DNA from: Devosia sp. FJ2-5-3
GTDB lineage: Bacteria > Pseudomonadota > Alphaproteobacteria > Rhizobiales > Devosiaceae
NCBI RefSeq assembly: GCF_029201545.1
Contig: NZ_CP104007.1
Span: forward strand, 4,128,993-4,192,992
DNA: 64,000 bases
Direction: 5' to 3'
Shown here: piece after piece, positions 9,416 through 17,231 of the stretch
How positions within the stretch are numbered: the first letter of the stretch is position 1
Layout: each line of letters begins with the position of its first letter
Program-made: the position numbers and the translations under genes
Notes under the pieces: model-generated
Database searches by the model: none
What the model saw: only the letters and a program-made list of their open reading frames with translations
What the model was told of the DNA's origin: nothing

Positions 9416-11158
9416 TCAGCGGTGCGGACGCACAATCTGCATCGTCGCACGCCCGGACCGCACGGGGTTCGGCACATGGCGGAAAGCGGTTTGCCCGCCA
9501 ACGATGAAAATCTCCGTCAGCCCGTCGACACGACTTGCCTGCTCATCGGTCCGGGCGATGGCGGCATTGGTCTCGTCCACCAACGCCGCATTGCGCTGGG
9601 TCATTTCATCCATCTGGCGCACTGCGATATTCACCTCCGCAATGGAGGCGGCCTGATCGCTATTGGCGCGCGCAATGTCTTCCATCAATTGCGCATTCTT
9701 TCCAATCTGGGCGACCATGCTGTCGAGCTGGGCCGTCGCCGAAGAGACAAGGCCCTGTCCGAGCGACACGGCCTCGCCCGATTTTTCGATCAGGCTTTTG
9801 ACTTCCCGGGACGCTTCCGCCGCGGACCCCGCCAGCCGGCGCACTTCCAGCGCGACGACGGCAAAGCCCTTGCCCGCATCCCCGGCGCGAGCCGCCTCTA
9901 CCGAGGCATTGAGCGCAAGCAAATTGGTCTGGAAGGCAATGTCGTCGATCAGTTTGATGACGGTCTTGATCTGCGCGGACCGCGCCGTAATCTGTTCCAT
10001 CGCCAGATTGGCGTTTCCGATCTCCTGCCCGGTCTCCGCGGCGCCCTCATAGACAGCGCGTGCGTTGATGCGCCCCATTTCGGCGCGTTGCGCATTGGCG
10101 CGCACCGTCTGCGACAATTGCTCGACCACCGACCCGACTTCCTCGAGCGCGGCAGCCTGCCGGCTCGTGCGCTCTGCCAGATCGCTGGCACCCGAGAGAA
10201 TTTTTGCCGTTGCCGAGCGCAAGGCCCCCGTCGTTTCGCGCAGCTGCACGACGATATTGCTGAACCGGGCGGCCGTTCTGTTGAACGCGAGACGCACCTC
10301 GTCCAATTCCTCGGGAAATCTCTGCTCGATAGTGTGGCTCAGATCGCCCTTCGCCAGCAGATCGAGCGCGCGGCTGAGAGTGTTGACCGCCTGCTTGCGG
10401 GCGGTGATATCGGTCGCATATTTGACCACCTTGTAGGGCCTGCCACTGGCATCGAAGATGGGATTGTAGGAGGCCTGGATCCAGACCTCCTGGCCCCCCT
10501 TGCCGATCCGCAGATATTCCCCGGACCAGAACTCACCATTGCCGAGCTTGCGCCAGAACTCCTGATAGCCCGGGCCTGTGAGATCGTCGGGATGGACGAA
10601 GATACGGTGATGCTGCCCCTCGATCTCGTCGAGGCGATAGCCGAGGGCGGTGCAAAAATTCTCGTTCGCCGTGATGATCTGCCCGTCGAGGGTAAATTCG
10701 ATAACCGCCTGGGACCGCGAAATTGCCGCCAGCTGTCCCTTGGCATCGATGGCCTGGCGGTGGCGTTCGGTGATGTCGCTGGCCACTTTGACAATGGAAT
10801 GGACCTTCCCGTCGGGCCCGGTCAGCGGATTGTACGAGGCTTCGATCCACGCTTCAGCGCCGCCTTTCTGGATTCGCTTGAAGCTGCCGCTCTGAAATGT
10901 CCCGCCCGCCAGTTTCGACCAGAAGGCCGCATAGTCGGCAGAGGCCCCATAGTCGGCATCGAGAAACATCGAGTGGTGGCGCCCGACGATTTCTGACAGC
11001 TGGTAGCCCATGATCGAGAGGAAGTTGGAATTGGCATCCTTGATCGTGCCATCCGGTGCGAATTCGATGAAGGCCTGCGACCGGCTCAACGCCGCCGATA
11101 GTTCGATGGCCTTCGCGCCCTTGCTTTCCCTATTCCAGCGAAAAAAATCAAAGCCCAT
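9416..11158 (-). CDS. soluble PAS-PAS methyl-accepting chemotaxis protein
   Basis: 580 residues without transmembrane segments. Two tandem PAS domains (about 20-135 and 140-255), each ending in a PAC-like segment (VKVASDIT, VKYATDIT), are followed by a short HAMP-like linker and an MCP signalling domain. The domain has the hairpin tip DIAFQTNLLALNASVEAARAG and should bind CheA/CheW. Two PAS domains suggest redox or ligand sensing in the cytoplasm, as in Aer/BdlA-type receptors. It converges on the GGDEF-PilZ gene, leaving 29 bases between the stop codons. No chemotaxis operon is in the window. Confidence 0.9.
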   Translation of the reverse strand: MGFDFFRWNRESKGAKAIELSAALSRSQAFIEFAPDGTIKDANSNFLSIMGYQLSEIVGRHHSMFLDADYGASADYAAFWSKLAGGTFQSGSFKRIQKGGAEAWIEASYNPLTGPDGKVHSIVKVASDITERHRQAIDAKGQLAAISRSQAVIEFTLDGQIITANENFCTALGYRLDEIEGQHHRIFVHPDDLTGPGYQEFWRKLGNGEFWSGEYLRIGKGGQEVWIQASYNPIFDASGRPYKVVKYATDITARKQAVNTLSRALDLLAKGDLSHTIEQRFPEELDEVRLAFNRTAARFSNIVVQLRETTGALRSATAKILSGASDLAERTSRQAAALEEVGSVVEQLSQTVRANAQRAEMGRINARAVYEGAAETGQEIGNANLAMEQITARSAQIKTVIKLIDDIAFQTNLLALNASVEAARAGDAGKGFAVVALEVRRLAGSAAEASREVKSLIEKSGEAVSLGQGLVSSATAQLDSMVAQIGKNAQLMEDIARANSDQAASIAEVNIAVRQMDEMTQRNAALVDETNAAIARTDEQASRVDGLTEIFIVGGQTAFRHVPNPVRSGRATMQIVRPHR

Positions 11159-11493
11159 TAAATCTGCGTCCTAATTTGCCAGGCACCTGAACTGCTCTCG
11201 GAGCCGATGACAGGCCGTATTCGCCCGTCGCCAGGAAAAGGCAGCAGGCCGCGTGCATGGGGTGGGGAGATATTTCGCTGGATATACGTGCTCGCCGAGC
11301 GCGCAGATCGAAATCGATCTCATCATCGCGAACAGATAGCTAACACTTCGTCACCGGGCCAAGGATGGGCGAGCTTCGGCACCGCGCGGGCCATATTGCC
11401 CGCTCCATCAAAACTCTCGCCTTGCCCACCCGTCCCATATGAAACCTTTGCCCCCTCGTCCGGCTTTAACTGGACAGTGCAAGGAGTTTTGCC
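11159..11493. other. intergenic region without a recognisable gene
   Basis: 335 bases between the chemoreceptor and the small HTH-like gene. A short frame exists (11207-11497), but its composition and lack of a ribosome site argue against it. AAGGAG of the next gene is at 11481-11486. No terminator, repeat or RNA gene seen. Confidence 0.6.
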
Positions 11494-11733
11494 ATGACCT
11501 TTCCAGCAGATCCCGCGCAACGGCAGCCCAAGGGCGATCACAATCGTCGCCTCGCCCTTGGTCTGGAGCCGGAGGCTTTGGCCGCCGAGGCGGGAATAAG
11601 TGTCGAAGACCTGCGCAAATATGAGCGGACGGGGCCGGATGAAGATTTCGACCTCGACGTGGCCCAGCGCGTCGGCGCCGCCCTCGAACGCATCGAGGCC
11701 AATCCACCACCGACCCAGTCCGTCATCACCTGA
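11494..11733 (+). CDS. small HTH-like protein
   Basis: 79 residues. The central segment LALGLEPEALAAEAGISVEDLRKYE looks like a degenerate Xre-type helix-turn-helix, followed by an acidic stretch and DVAQRVGAALERIE. A strong AAGGAG lies 7 bases before the ATG. Function unknown; it may be a small regulator. It is 104 bases upstream of the DUF421 gene on the same strand. Confidence 0.65.
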   Translation: MTFPADPAQRQPKGDHNRRLALGLEPEALAAEAGISVEDLRKYERTGPDEDFDLDVAQRVGAALERIEANPPPTQSVIT

Positions 11734-11837
11734 AGCCCCTTCGGGCATGATCCTTGGCTCCGCCTTCCCCAAGACATCGCGGCAGGCGGGGCCGATTTGC
11801 GTGCGGCCGGCCTGCGGGTGGCCATGGAGGGCGAAAA

Positions 11838-12542
11838 ATGGACCAGGGCGTGACGGAACTCGATTGGCAGCGCCTGCTGATCGGCGACGATTCTTCGGTG
11901 ATCTACCTCGAAATTTTTGTCCGCACCCTCATCATCTATGGTTATACGCTGGTGCTGCTGCGCTGGCTCGGCGGGCGCGCCATCGGCCAATTGTCCACTG
12001 TGGAATTCCTCCTCGTCATCGCCCTGGGGTCGGCGGTGGGCGACGCCATGTTCTATCCCGAAGTTCCCCTTCTCCATGCCATGGCGGTGGTGACCCTGGT
12101 CGTGCTGGCCAATAAGGGGCTGGACATGGCCATGGCGCGCAACCGGGGCATCGAGCGGGCCATTGACGGGGTGCCCAAGGAGGCGGTTCGCGAGGGGATA
12201 ATCCTCAGCCATTTCCTCGATGGCAAGGCGCTGACCACCAGCGAACTGGCCCAGCAATTGCGCCAGCACGGCATTGAGCATCTGGGACAGGTCGAACATG
12301 CCTATGTCGAAACGGACGGCGTCCTGACCGTGTTCAAGAGTGCGCCCCATGCCCGACCCGGCCTTCCCATCGTGCCGCCCTGGGAGATCGAGCGACCCCT
12401 CATCGTCTCCGCAATGGCGGAAGGCGGAGAGAGTTTGGCCTGCATGCGGTGCGGCTGTCTCGTCACCCGCCCCCACAGGGCGCCCTGCCCCAATTGCGGG
12501 CACGATCAATGGACCCTCGCCCGCGCTGGCGCCTTATCCTGA
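11838..12542 (+). CDS. DUF421 (YetF-like) membrane protein with zinc-ribbon tail
   Basis: 234 residues. The N-terminal half has three hydrophobic segments. It is followed by a DUF421 domain (LLRWLGGRAIGQLSTVEFLL, IDGVP...GII). Near the C-terminus are CMRCG and CPNCG, a probable zinc ribbon that is not part of the usual YetF core. The ATG at 11838 is chosen over the frame's earlier ATG (11754) because GGAGG lies 7 bases upstream. Function unknown in the family. Confidence 0.8.
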   Translation: MDQGVTELDWQRLLIGDDSSVIYLEIFVRTLIIYGYTLVLLRWLGGRAIGQLSTVEFLLVIALGSAVGDAMFYPEVPLLHAMAVVTLVVLANKGLDMAMARNRGIERAIDGVPKEAVREGIILSHFLDGKALTTSELAQQLRQHGIEHLGQVEHAYVETDGVLTVFKSAPHARPGLPIVPPWEIERPLIVSAMAEGGESLACMRCGCLVTRPHRAPCPNCGHDQWTLARAGALS

Positions 12543-12630
12543 CCGGTCGGGTTATTTTGAACACGACCGGGCGAAATCAGGGCCAAATAGCCCGTAAAAC
12601 CGGGCTTTCGGCCGTAAAACCACGCGAGCC

Positions 12631-12659
12631 TTGACTTGGCCGTATTTGAGGTAGAGTAT
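12631..12659 (+). promoter_or_regulatory. candidate promoter of the cold-shock gene
   Basis: TTGACT (12631-12636), a 17-base spacer and GAGTAT (12654-12659) form a plausible sigma-70 promoter. It would give a leader of roughly 150 bases before the cold-shock start, in line with the long leaders of cspA genes. The -10 match is weak. Confidence 0.45.
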
Positions 12660-12819
12660 AGCGATATACGTTTTCTGCCCCTGTTGGCGACCTGATCTGA
12701 CCGAGTTTGTCGGTTACTTAGCTTTCCTCCCGATTTGCGAACGTTTTAGGCTCCAGTCGCATGTGCGGCGGAGAAACTGCTCGTTTGCATTCACTCGAGC
12801 GAAACGCTGAGAAGCTATT

Positions 12820-13026
12820 ATGATCAACGGCACCGTCAAGTTCTACAATTCCACCAAGGGCTTTGGCTTTATCTCCCCCGATGACGGCGGCAAGGATGCA
12901 TTCGTGCATGTTTCTGCGCTCGAGCGCGGCGGGATTTCGGATCTGGCTGATGGCCAGAAGGTTTCCTACGACCTTGAAAAGGGTCGCGATGGTCGCGAAT
13001 CCGCGATCAATCTGCAGGCAGCCTAA
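12820..13026 (+). CDS. cold-shock protein (CspA family)
   Basis: 68-residue single cold-shock domain. RNP1 KGFGFIS is at about residues 14-20 and RNP2 DAFVHVS about 10 residues later, with normal family length. It binds single-stranded RNA/DNA and melts secondary structure. A long leader precedes it, and a perfect 9-bp hairpin (13038-13058) follows the stop. Two small genes follow on the same strand with several strong hairpins between them. Confidence 0.95.
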   Translation: MINGTVKFYNSTKGFGFISPDDGGKDAFVHVSALERGGISDLADGQKVSYDLEKGRDGRESAINLQAA

Positions 13027-13037
13027 TTCGTCTCTTC

Positions 13038-13058
13038 GCGGGGACCCAAGGTCCCCGC
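13038..13058 (+). terminator. perfect hairpin after the cold-shock gene
   Basis: GCGGGGACC, loop CAA, GGTCCCCGC: a perfect 9-bp stem 12 bases after the stop codon. No T-run follows, so it may be an mRNA-stabilising or attenuating hairpin rather than a full terminator. The next gene's GGGAG ribosome site begins 8 bases after it. Confidence 0.5.
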
Positions 13059-13077
13059 CCCCAAACGGGAGCATTTC

Positions 13078-13332
13078 GTGTTGCATCGCTACAAAGTCGG
13101 CCAGATCCTGGAACTCCGCTCTGCCCCACGGCACAGCAACCGGCCAGCCGGTACTTGCGAAGTGATCAATTGCCTCCCACATGAGTCTGGCCCGGTTCTC
13201 TACCGGGTCAAATCCTGGAACGAGCGGATCGAGCGGGTGGTCGAAGAAGTCGACCTGACCCCGAGCGAAACCAGCAAAAGCGCTTCCAGCGAAACCGAAC
13301 GCGTTTTCGACATCGCCATTTCCAAGAAATAG
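13078..13332 (+). CDS. small conserved hypothetical protein
   Basis: 84 residues starting with GTG, preceded by GGGAG 6 bases upstream. The protein is basic with a Ser/Thr/Glu-rich C-terminal third and no signal peptide or membrane segment. The pattern YKVGQ...YRVKSWNERIERVV resembles a small protein family often seen in Rhizobiales; no function is known to me. It sits 51 bases after the cold-shock gene and may be co-transcribed through the hairpin between them. Confidence 0.65.
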   Translation: MLHRYKVGQILELRSAPRHSNRPAGTCEVINCLPHESGPVLYRVKSWNERIERVVEEVDLTPSETSKSASSETERVFDIAISKK

Positions 13333-13341
13333 CGCTGTCGG

Positions 13342-13538
13342 GGCTGCCTGAGGCAGCCAAACCAGTTTCCGCCCCCAAATCCATGCGCTTCGAGCGCAGG
13401 CGGGCGGATCAACCGGCGCCCACTCGTCATGAGCCTGTCAAAAATGACGCTTACGAGTTGGGGACGCCGCAAGGGTGCCTGAACGGCACCACCAACCGCC
13501 AGCGCCAAAGGCGCTGAGACAAGACCGGCTCAAGCCGG
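13342..13538 (+). ncRNA. array of consecutive hairpins (structured leader or intergenic RNA)
   Basis: Five compact stem-loops follow one another: 13342-13358 (7 bp, loop TGA), 13384-13398 (6 bp, loop TCG), 13474-13490 (GGTGCC/GGCACC), 13501-13515 (AGCGCC/GGCGCT, loop AAA) and 13525-13538 (CCGGC/GCCGG). Segments 13422-13430 and 13444-13458 could also pair. None has a T-run. The array fills the gap between two small genes downstream of the cold-shock gene. The structures are seen in the sequence; an RNA function is inferred. Confidence 0.45.
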
Positions 13539-13554
13539 CAGAAAGACTGAAAAC

Positions 13555-13779
13555 ATGAACACTCAAATGCTTCACGCGCCGGGAGAACTTTTCCTCGGCA
13601 GCGACGCCGCCACCGCCATTGCGCAGGGCTCGCGTCATTTTCGCCGTGCCGACAAGGCTGTGCGCTTTGCCATGGAACATGCCGCGCCGGTCAGCCTGCG
13701 CGGCGCCATGCTCAAGATCGGCAACCGCACGCTCGGCCCGTCCGAAATCCGCTCGCTGCATCGCCAGCTGAGCCTGTAG
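13555..13779 (+). CDS. small hypothetical protein
   Basis: 74 residues, rather basic, containing AIAQGSRHFRRADKAVRFAMEHA and ending in EIRSLHRQL. No signal peptide or membrane segment. Composition matches the genome and the frame is clean, but the ribosome site is weak (only AAAG/GAAAA purines upstream). The dense hairpin array immediately upstream suggests post-transcriptional control. I do not recognise a characterised family. Confidence 0.55.
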   Translation: MNTQMLHAPGELFLGSDAATAIAQGSRHFRRADKAVRFAMEHAAPVSLRGAMLKIGNRTLGPSEIRSLHRQLSL

Positions 13780-13989
13780 TCCATAAAACTATGCTGAAGA
13801 GCGGGGTCCCTTATCGTCCAATCCGGGCGGTGAGGGGCCCCGCGCCCGTTTGGGCCGTCGCTGCGGCCGTCCCGGCCCACATGGCGAGGGTCTTTGCTGG
13901 GCAAAGTCTCGGCGCATGGGGCGGTACAATAGCAATCGGGCCGTTCCCTGTTGCCAGGGTTCGGCCAGTACAATCGCTTGGCGAAAGGC

Positions 13990-14253
13990 TTATTGCGGGC
14001 GCGGAGAAGAACCGGGGCGCGGGGCGCGGGCCGGTGCCTTCGGCGCTGCGATCAGGCCTTCACGGATAGCCTGCTTGCGTGCTGCCTTGCGGGCGCGACG
14101 AACGGCTTCAGCCTTTTCGCGCACGCGAGCCTCGGAGGGCTTTTCGAAGTACTTACGGAGCTTCATCTCCCGGAACACGCCTTCGCGCTGAAGACGCTTC
14201 TTGAGCACGCGGAGCGCCTGCTCGACATTGTTGTCGCGAACTTGAACCTGCAA
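13990..14253 (-). CDS. rpsU: 30S ribosomal protein S21
   Basis: 87 residues. The conserved core [20 protein letters not shown] is followed by FEKPSEAR and a long Arg/Ala/Lys-rich tail as in other alphaproteobacterial S21. S21 normally starts immediately before QV-VRDNN. The only codon there is TTG at 14253, preceded by AGGAA 6 bases upstream, so I call a TTG start rather than the 30-residue N-terminal extension available in frame. Single-gene unit by context. Confidence 0.9.
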   Translation of the reverse strand: MQVQVRDNNVEQALRVLKKRLQREGVFREMKLRKYFEKPSEARVREKAEAVRRARKAARKQAIREGLIAAPKAPARAPRPGSSPRPQ

Positions 14254-14458
14254 GAATTTTCCTAACGTTGTGGCCGCCTCACCTCGCGGCAGACGGAGCC
14301 GATCCTCTGATCGTGGCACCTCGTTATCAGCAGAGGCGTCTCTCGCCAACCCGCCTTAGCAAAAATGGTTGCGTTCCGGGCCTCCGAGGCCCAAGATTCT
14401 TCCTATCCGGGCCGGAGCTGACTAGACAGGCAGCAAGATCGTCAGCGGAAAACTGCCC

Positions 14459-14932
14459 ATGGTTGCCATTTTCATCGATGCCGATGCCTGTCCCGTCAAG
14501 GATGAGGCCCTGCGCGTGGCCGAGCGACACGGCCTCGTCATCACCTATGTCGCCAATTTCGGACTGCGCCCTTCGCGCGATCCCATGGTGCGCATGGTCA
14601 TGGTGCCTCAGGGCGCCGACGCCGCCGATGACTGGATCGTCGAGCATGCCGAGACCGGCGACATCGTGGTCACGTCCGATATTCCGCTGGCGAGCCGCAC
14701 GCTCGAAAAAGGCGCTGCCGCCATTGGCCCCACCGGCAAGCTCTTTACCCGCGAGAGCATCGGCATGGCCCTGGCCATGCGCGAGTTGAACCAGCATTTG
14801 CGCGAGACCGGCGAGAGCCGGGGCTTTAATGCCGGCTTCACGGCAAGGGACCGCTCCAACTTCCTCCAGCATTTCGATGCCCTGGTCCAGCGCGCCAAGC
14901 GCGATGCGCAGAATCGCCAAGCCGGCAATTGA
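14459..14932 (+). CDS. yaiI: UPF0178 family protein YaiI
   Basis: 157 residues of the DUF188 family. It starts with IFIDADACPVK, and includes VTSDIPLASR and RDRSNFLQHFD, all family hallmarks. The fold is PIN-like with acidic residues (DADACP, TSDIPL), so a nuclease activity is possible but unproven. Normal length. Divergent from rpsU. Confidence 0.88.
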   Translation: MVAIFIDADACPVKDEALRVAERHGLVITYVANFGLRPSRDPMVRMVMVPQGADAADDWIVEHAETGDIVVTSDIPLASRTLEKGAAAIGPTGKLFTRESIGMALAMRELNQHLRETGESRGFNAGFTARDRSNFLQHFDALVQRAKRDAQNRQAGN

Positions 14933-15050
14933 CGCCTCGAATGCAAGACGGCACGGTCGGCGTAACCACGGGTTCGCTTGCTCCAGCATGGTCCCGCTGG
15001 CGAAAAACCAAAAAAGGGGGCCGGTCCATGAGGCCGGTGGGGGAAAGAGC

Positions 15051-15797
15051 ATGAACCAGATCGATCTTGCCGGCCGCATTGCCGTCGTTACCGGCGGGGC
15101 GCGGGGCATCGGCTTTGCCATTGCGCGGCGGCTCCTCGCGTCAGGTGCCAGGGTGAGCCTTTGGGACATGAACGGGGATCTGCTCGCGCAAGCCTGTGCC
15201 GAGCTCGGCGCCGGCGCCGAGGGGATCGCGGTCAATGTCACCGATTATGACGCCATTGCCGCCGCCGTCGCCGATGTCGAGGCCAGGCATGGCAGTCTCG
15301 ATATTCTGGTCAATTCAGCCGGGATCGCCGGCAAGAACGCCCCGCTCGATGAATATGAAATCGCCGAATGGCACCGGGTCATCGATATCGACCTCAATGG
15401 CACATTCTACGTCAACCGCGCCGTGCTGCCGGGCATGAAGGCGCGCAATTACGGGCGCATCGTCAATATCGCCTCGATTGCTGCCAAGGAGGGCAATCCC
15501 AATGCCGCTGCCTATGCGGCGGCCAAGGCGGGCGTCGTCGGCATGACCAAGGCGGTCGGCAAGGAATGCGCCAGATTCGACATCGCCATCAACGCCATCA
15601 CCCCGGCCACCGCCAAGACGCGCATCCTCGACGAGCTCAAGCCCGAATTCATCGACTATATGCTCAGCCGCATCCCCCGCGGCCGTTTCCTCGAAGTGGA
15701 GGAGGCCGCCAATATGGTGGCCTGGCTGGTCTCGGCCGAAAACAGTTTTACCACAGCCTCGGTCTTCGACCTCTCGGGTGGCCGCGCCACCTATTGA
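15051..15797 (+). CDS. short-chain dehydrogenase/reductase
   Basis: 248-residue classical SDR. It has a GGARGIG cofactor loop near residue 15, NSAG, a catalytic Ser in NIASIA, and Tyr155-x3-Lys159. The acidic Asp after beta-2 (LWDMNG) predicts NAD(H) preference. The substrate is unknown; sequence type is close to 3-oxoacyl-ACP reductase or sugar/polyol dehydrogenases. The ATG at 15051 with GGGGGAAAG upstream is chosen over the long upstream extension. Followed by a clear terminator. Confidence 0.85.
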   Translation: MNQIDLAGRIAVVTGGARGIGFAIARRLLASGARVSLWDMNGDLLAQACAELGAGAEGIAVNVTDYDAIAAAVADVEARHGSLDILVNSAGIAGKNAPLDEYEIAEWHRVIDIDLNGTFYVNRAVLPGMKARNYGRIVNIASIAAKEGNPNAAAYAAAKAGVVGMTKAVGKECARFDIAINAITPATAKTRILDELKPEFIDYMLSRIPRGRFLEVEEAANMVAWLVSAENSFTTASVFDLSGGRATY

Positions 15798-15817
15798 GGC
15801 CGGCCAGTCGGAAAAGC

Positions 15818-15846
15818 AAAACCCCGGTGTCGCCACCGGGGTTTTT
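15818..15846 (+). terminator. Rho-independent terminator after the SDR gene
   Basis: CCCCGGTG (15822-15829), loop TCGC, CACCGGGG (15834-15841), followed by TTTTT. An A-run lies on the other side, so it may act in both directions. Confidence 0.85.
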
Positions 15847-15900
15847 CGTTTTATGGGTCAACCCGCCATTCGCGCATGGCGCTCATGGCCTTGCCGCCTC

Positions 15901-15923
15901 AAATCGCTCCACTGGAGCGATTT
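15901..15923 (-). terminator. hairpin downstream of leuB
   Basis: Perfect 10-bp inverted repeat AAATCGCTCC / GGAGCGATTT with a 3-base loop, 17 bases past the leuB stop. The flanking T's are within the stem, so this is a terminator-like or mRNA-stabilising hairpin. Confidence 0.5.
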
Positions 15924-15939
15924 GCCCTTCGGGACGACG

Positions 15940-17040
15940 TCAAGCCTTGAGCTTGGCGAGGATGGCCGCGCCCATTTCGGCGGTGCCCACGACCTTGCGG
16001 TTATCCTGGGCAATGTCGGCGCAGCGCAGGCCGTCGGCGAGAACGGCGGCGATTGCGCCCTCCACCTTGTCGGCCATTTCGATCATGCCGAAGGAATAGC
16101 GCAGCGCCATGGCATAGGACGCGATCATGGCGATCGGGTTGGCAATGCCCTTGCCGGCAATATCCGGAGCCGAACCGTGCACGGGTTCATACATGGCCTT
16201 GCGCTTGCCGGTCACGGGATCGGGCGCACCCAGCGCAGCGGAGGGCAGCATGCCCAACGAGCCGGTCAGCATGGCGGCAACGTCGGACAGAATGTCGCCG
16301 AAGAGATTGTCGGTGACGATGACGTCGAACTGTTTTGGATTGCGCACGAGCTGCATGGCGCAATTGTCGGCCAGGATGTGGTTGAAGGCGACGTCCGAAT
16401 AATCCTTGGCGACAGTGCGGACGACTTCGTCCCACAGTACGCCGGACTTCATGACGTTCTTCTTGTCGGCCGAGTGGATCTTGTTGCCGCGGGTGCGGGC
16501 GAGATCGAAGGCAACGCGGGCAATGCGGTCGATTTCATAGGTCTCGTAGACCTGGGTATCGACGCCGCGCTTCTGGCCATTGCCGAGATCGGTGATTTCC
16601 TTGGGCTCGCCGAAATAGACGCCGCCGGTCAGCTCGCGCACGATGAGGATATCGAGGCCTTCGACCAACTCGCGCTTGAGAGCGGAAGCATCGGCCAGCG
16701 CCGGATAGCAGATGGCGGGGCGCAAATTGGCGAAAAGCCCGAGATCCTTGCGGAGGCGCAAGAGGGCGGCTTCCGGACGCTTGTCATAGGGGACATTGTC
16801 CCACTTCGGACCGCCGACAGCGCCAAAGATCACGGCGTCGGCCTTCATGGCCTTGGCCATGTCGTCTTCGGAAATGGCTTCGCCATGGGCATCATAGGCG
16901 CAACCACCGGCCAGGCCACTCTCGGTGGCGAAATCGGTCAGGCCTTCGGCGTTTGACCATTGGATGATCTTTTCGACCTCGACCATGATTTCAGTGCCGA
17001 TGCCGTCGCCGGGCAGAAGGAAGAGGGAATTGGTGGCCAT
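15940..17040 (-). CDS. leuB: 3-isopropylmalate dehydrogenase
   Basis: 366 residues. It oxidises and decarboxylates 3-isopropylmalate with NAD+ in leucine synthesis. Motifs seen: [11 protein letters not shown] at the N-terminus, [21 protein letters not shown] (metal-binding Asp residues) and [13 protein letters not shown] near the C-terminus. ATG at 17040 is chosen because the enzyme starts a few residues before LLPGDG; the 20-residue upstream extension has no family match. leuD lies 4.3 kb away on the same strand with other genes between, and leuC is not in the window. Confidence 0.96.
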   Translation of the reverse strand: MATNSLFLLPGDGIGTEIMVEVEKIIQWSNAEGLTDFATESGLAGGCAYDAHGEAISEDDMAKAMKADAVIFGAVGGPKWDNVPYDKRPEAALLRLRKDLGLFANLRPAICYPALADASALKRELVEGLDILIVRELTGGVYFGEPKEITDLGNGQKRGVDTQVYETYEIDRIARVAFDLARTRGNKIHSADKKNVMKSGVLWDEVVRTVAKDYSDVAFNHILADNCAMQLVRNPKQFDVIVTDNLFGDILSDVAAMLTGSLGMLPSAALGAPDPVTGKRKAMYEPVHGSAPDIAGKGIANPIAMIASYAMALRYSFGMIEMADKVEGAIAAVLADGLRCADIAQDNRKVVGTAEMGAAILAKLKA

Positions 17041-17231
17041 TTTGGGGGAAAGCTCCTCGCCGTACTGGTGGTTACGCCTGTTGGCGGCAGATAGCGTCAT
17101 TTTTCGCCTTCGCGCAAGGCAGGCCGCGCATTCGCGACAATCAAAGACAGATTTTGCGCGCGCCGTTCAGCACTTCTTCACGGTGTTCGGCTTGTGTGGC
17201 GTCGAGACACGTATTTAGGGGGACTAAACAA

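Noticed and set aside
9242..10996. 584-residue frame opposite the chemoreceptor
   Set aside because: Antisense shadow without domains.
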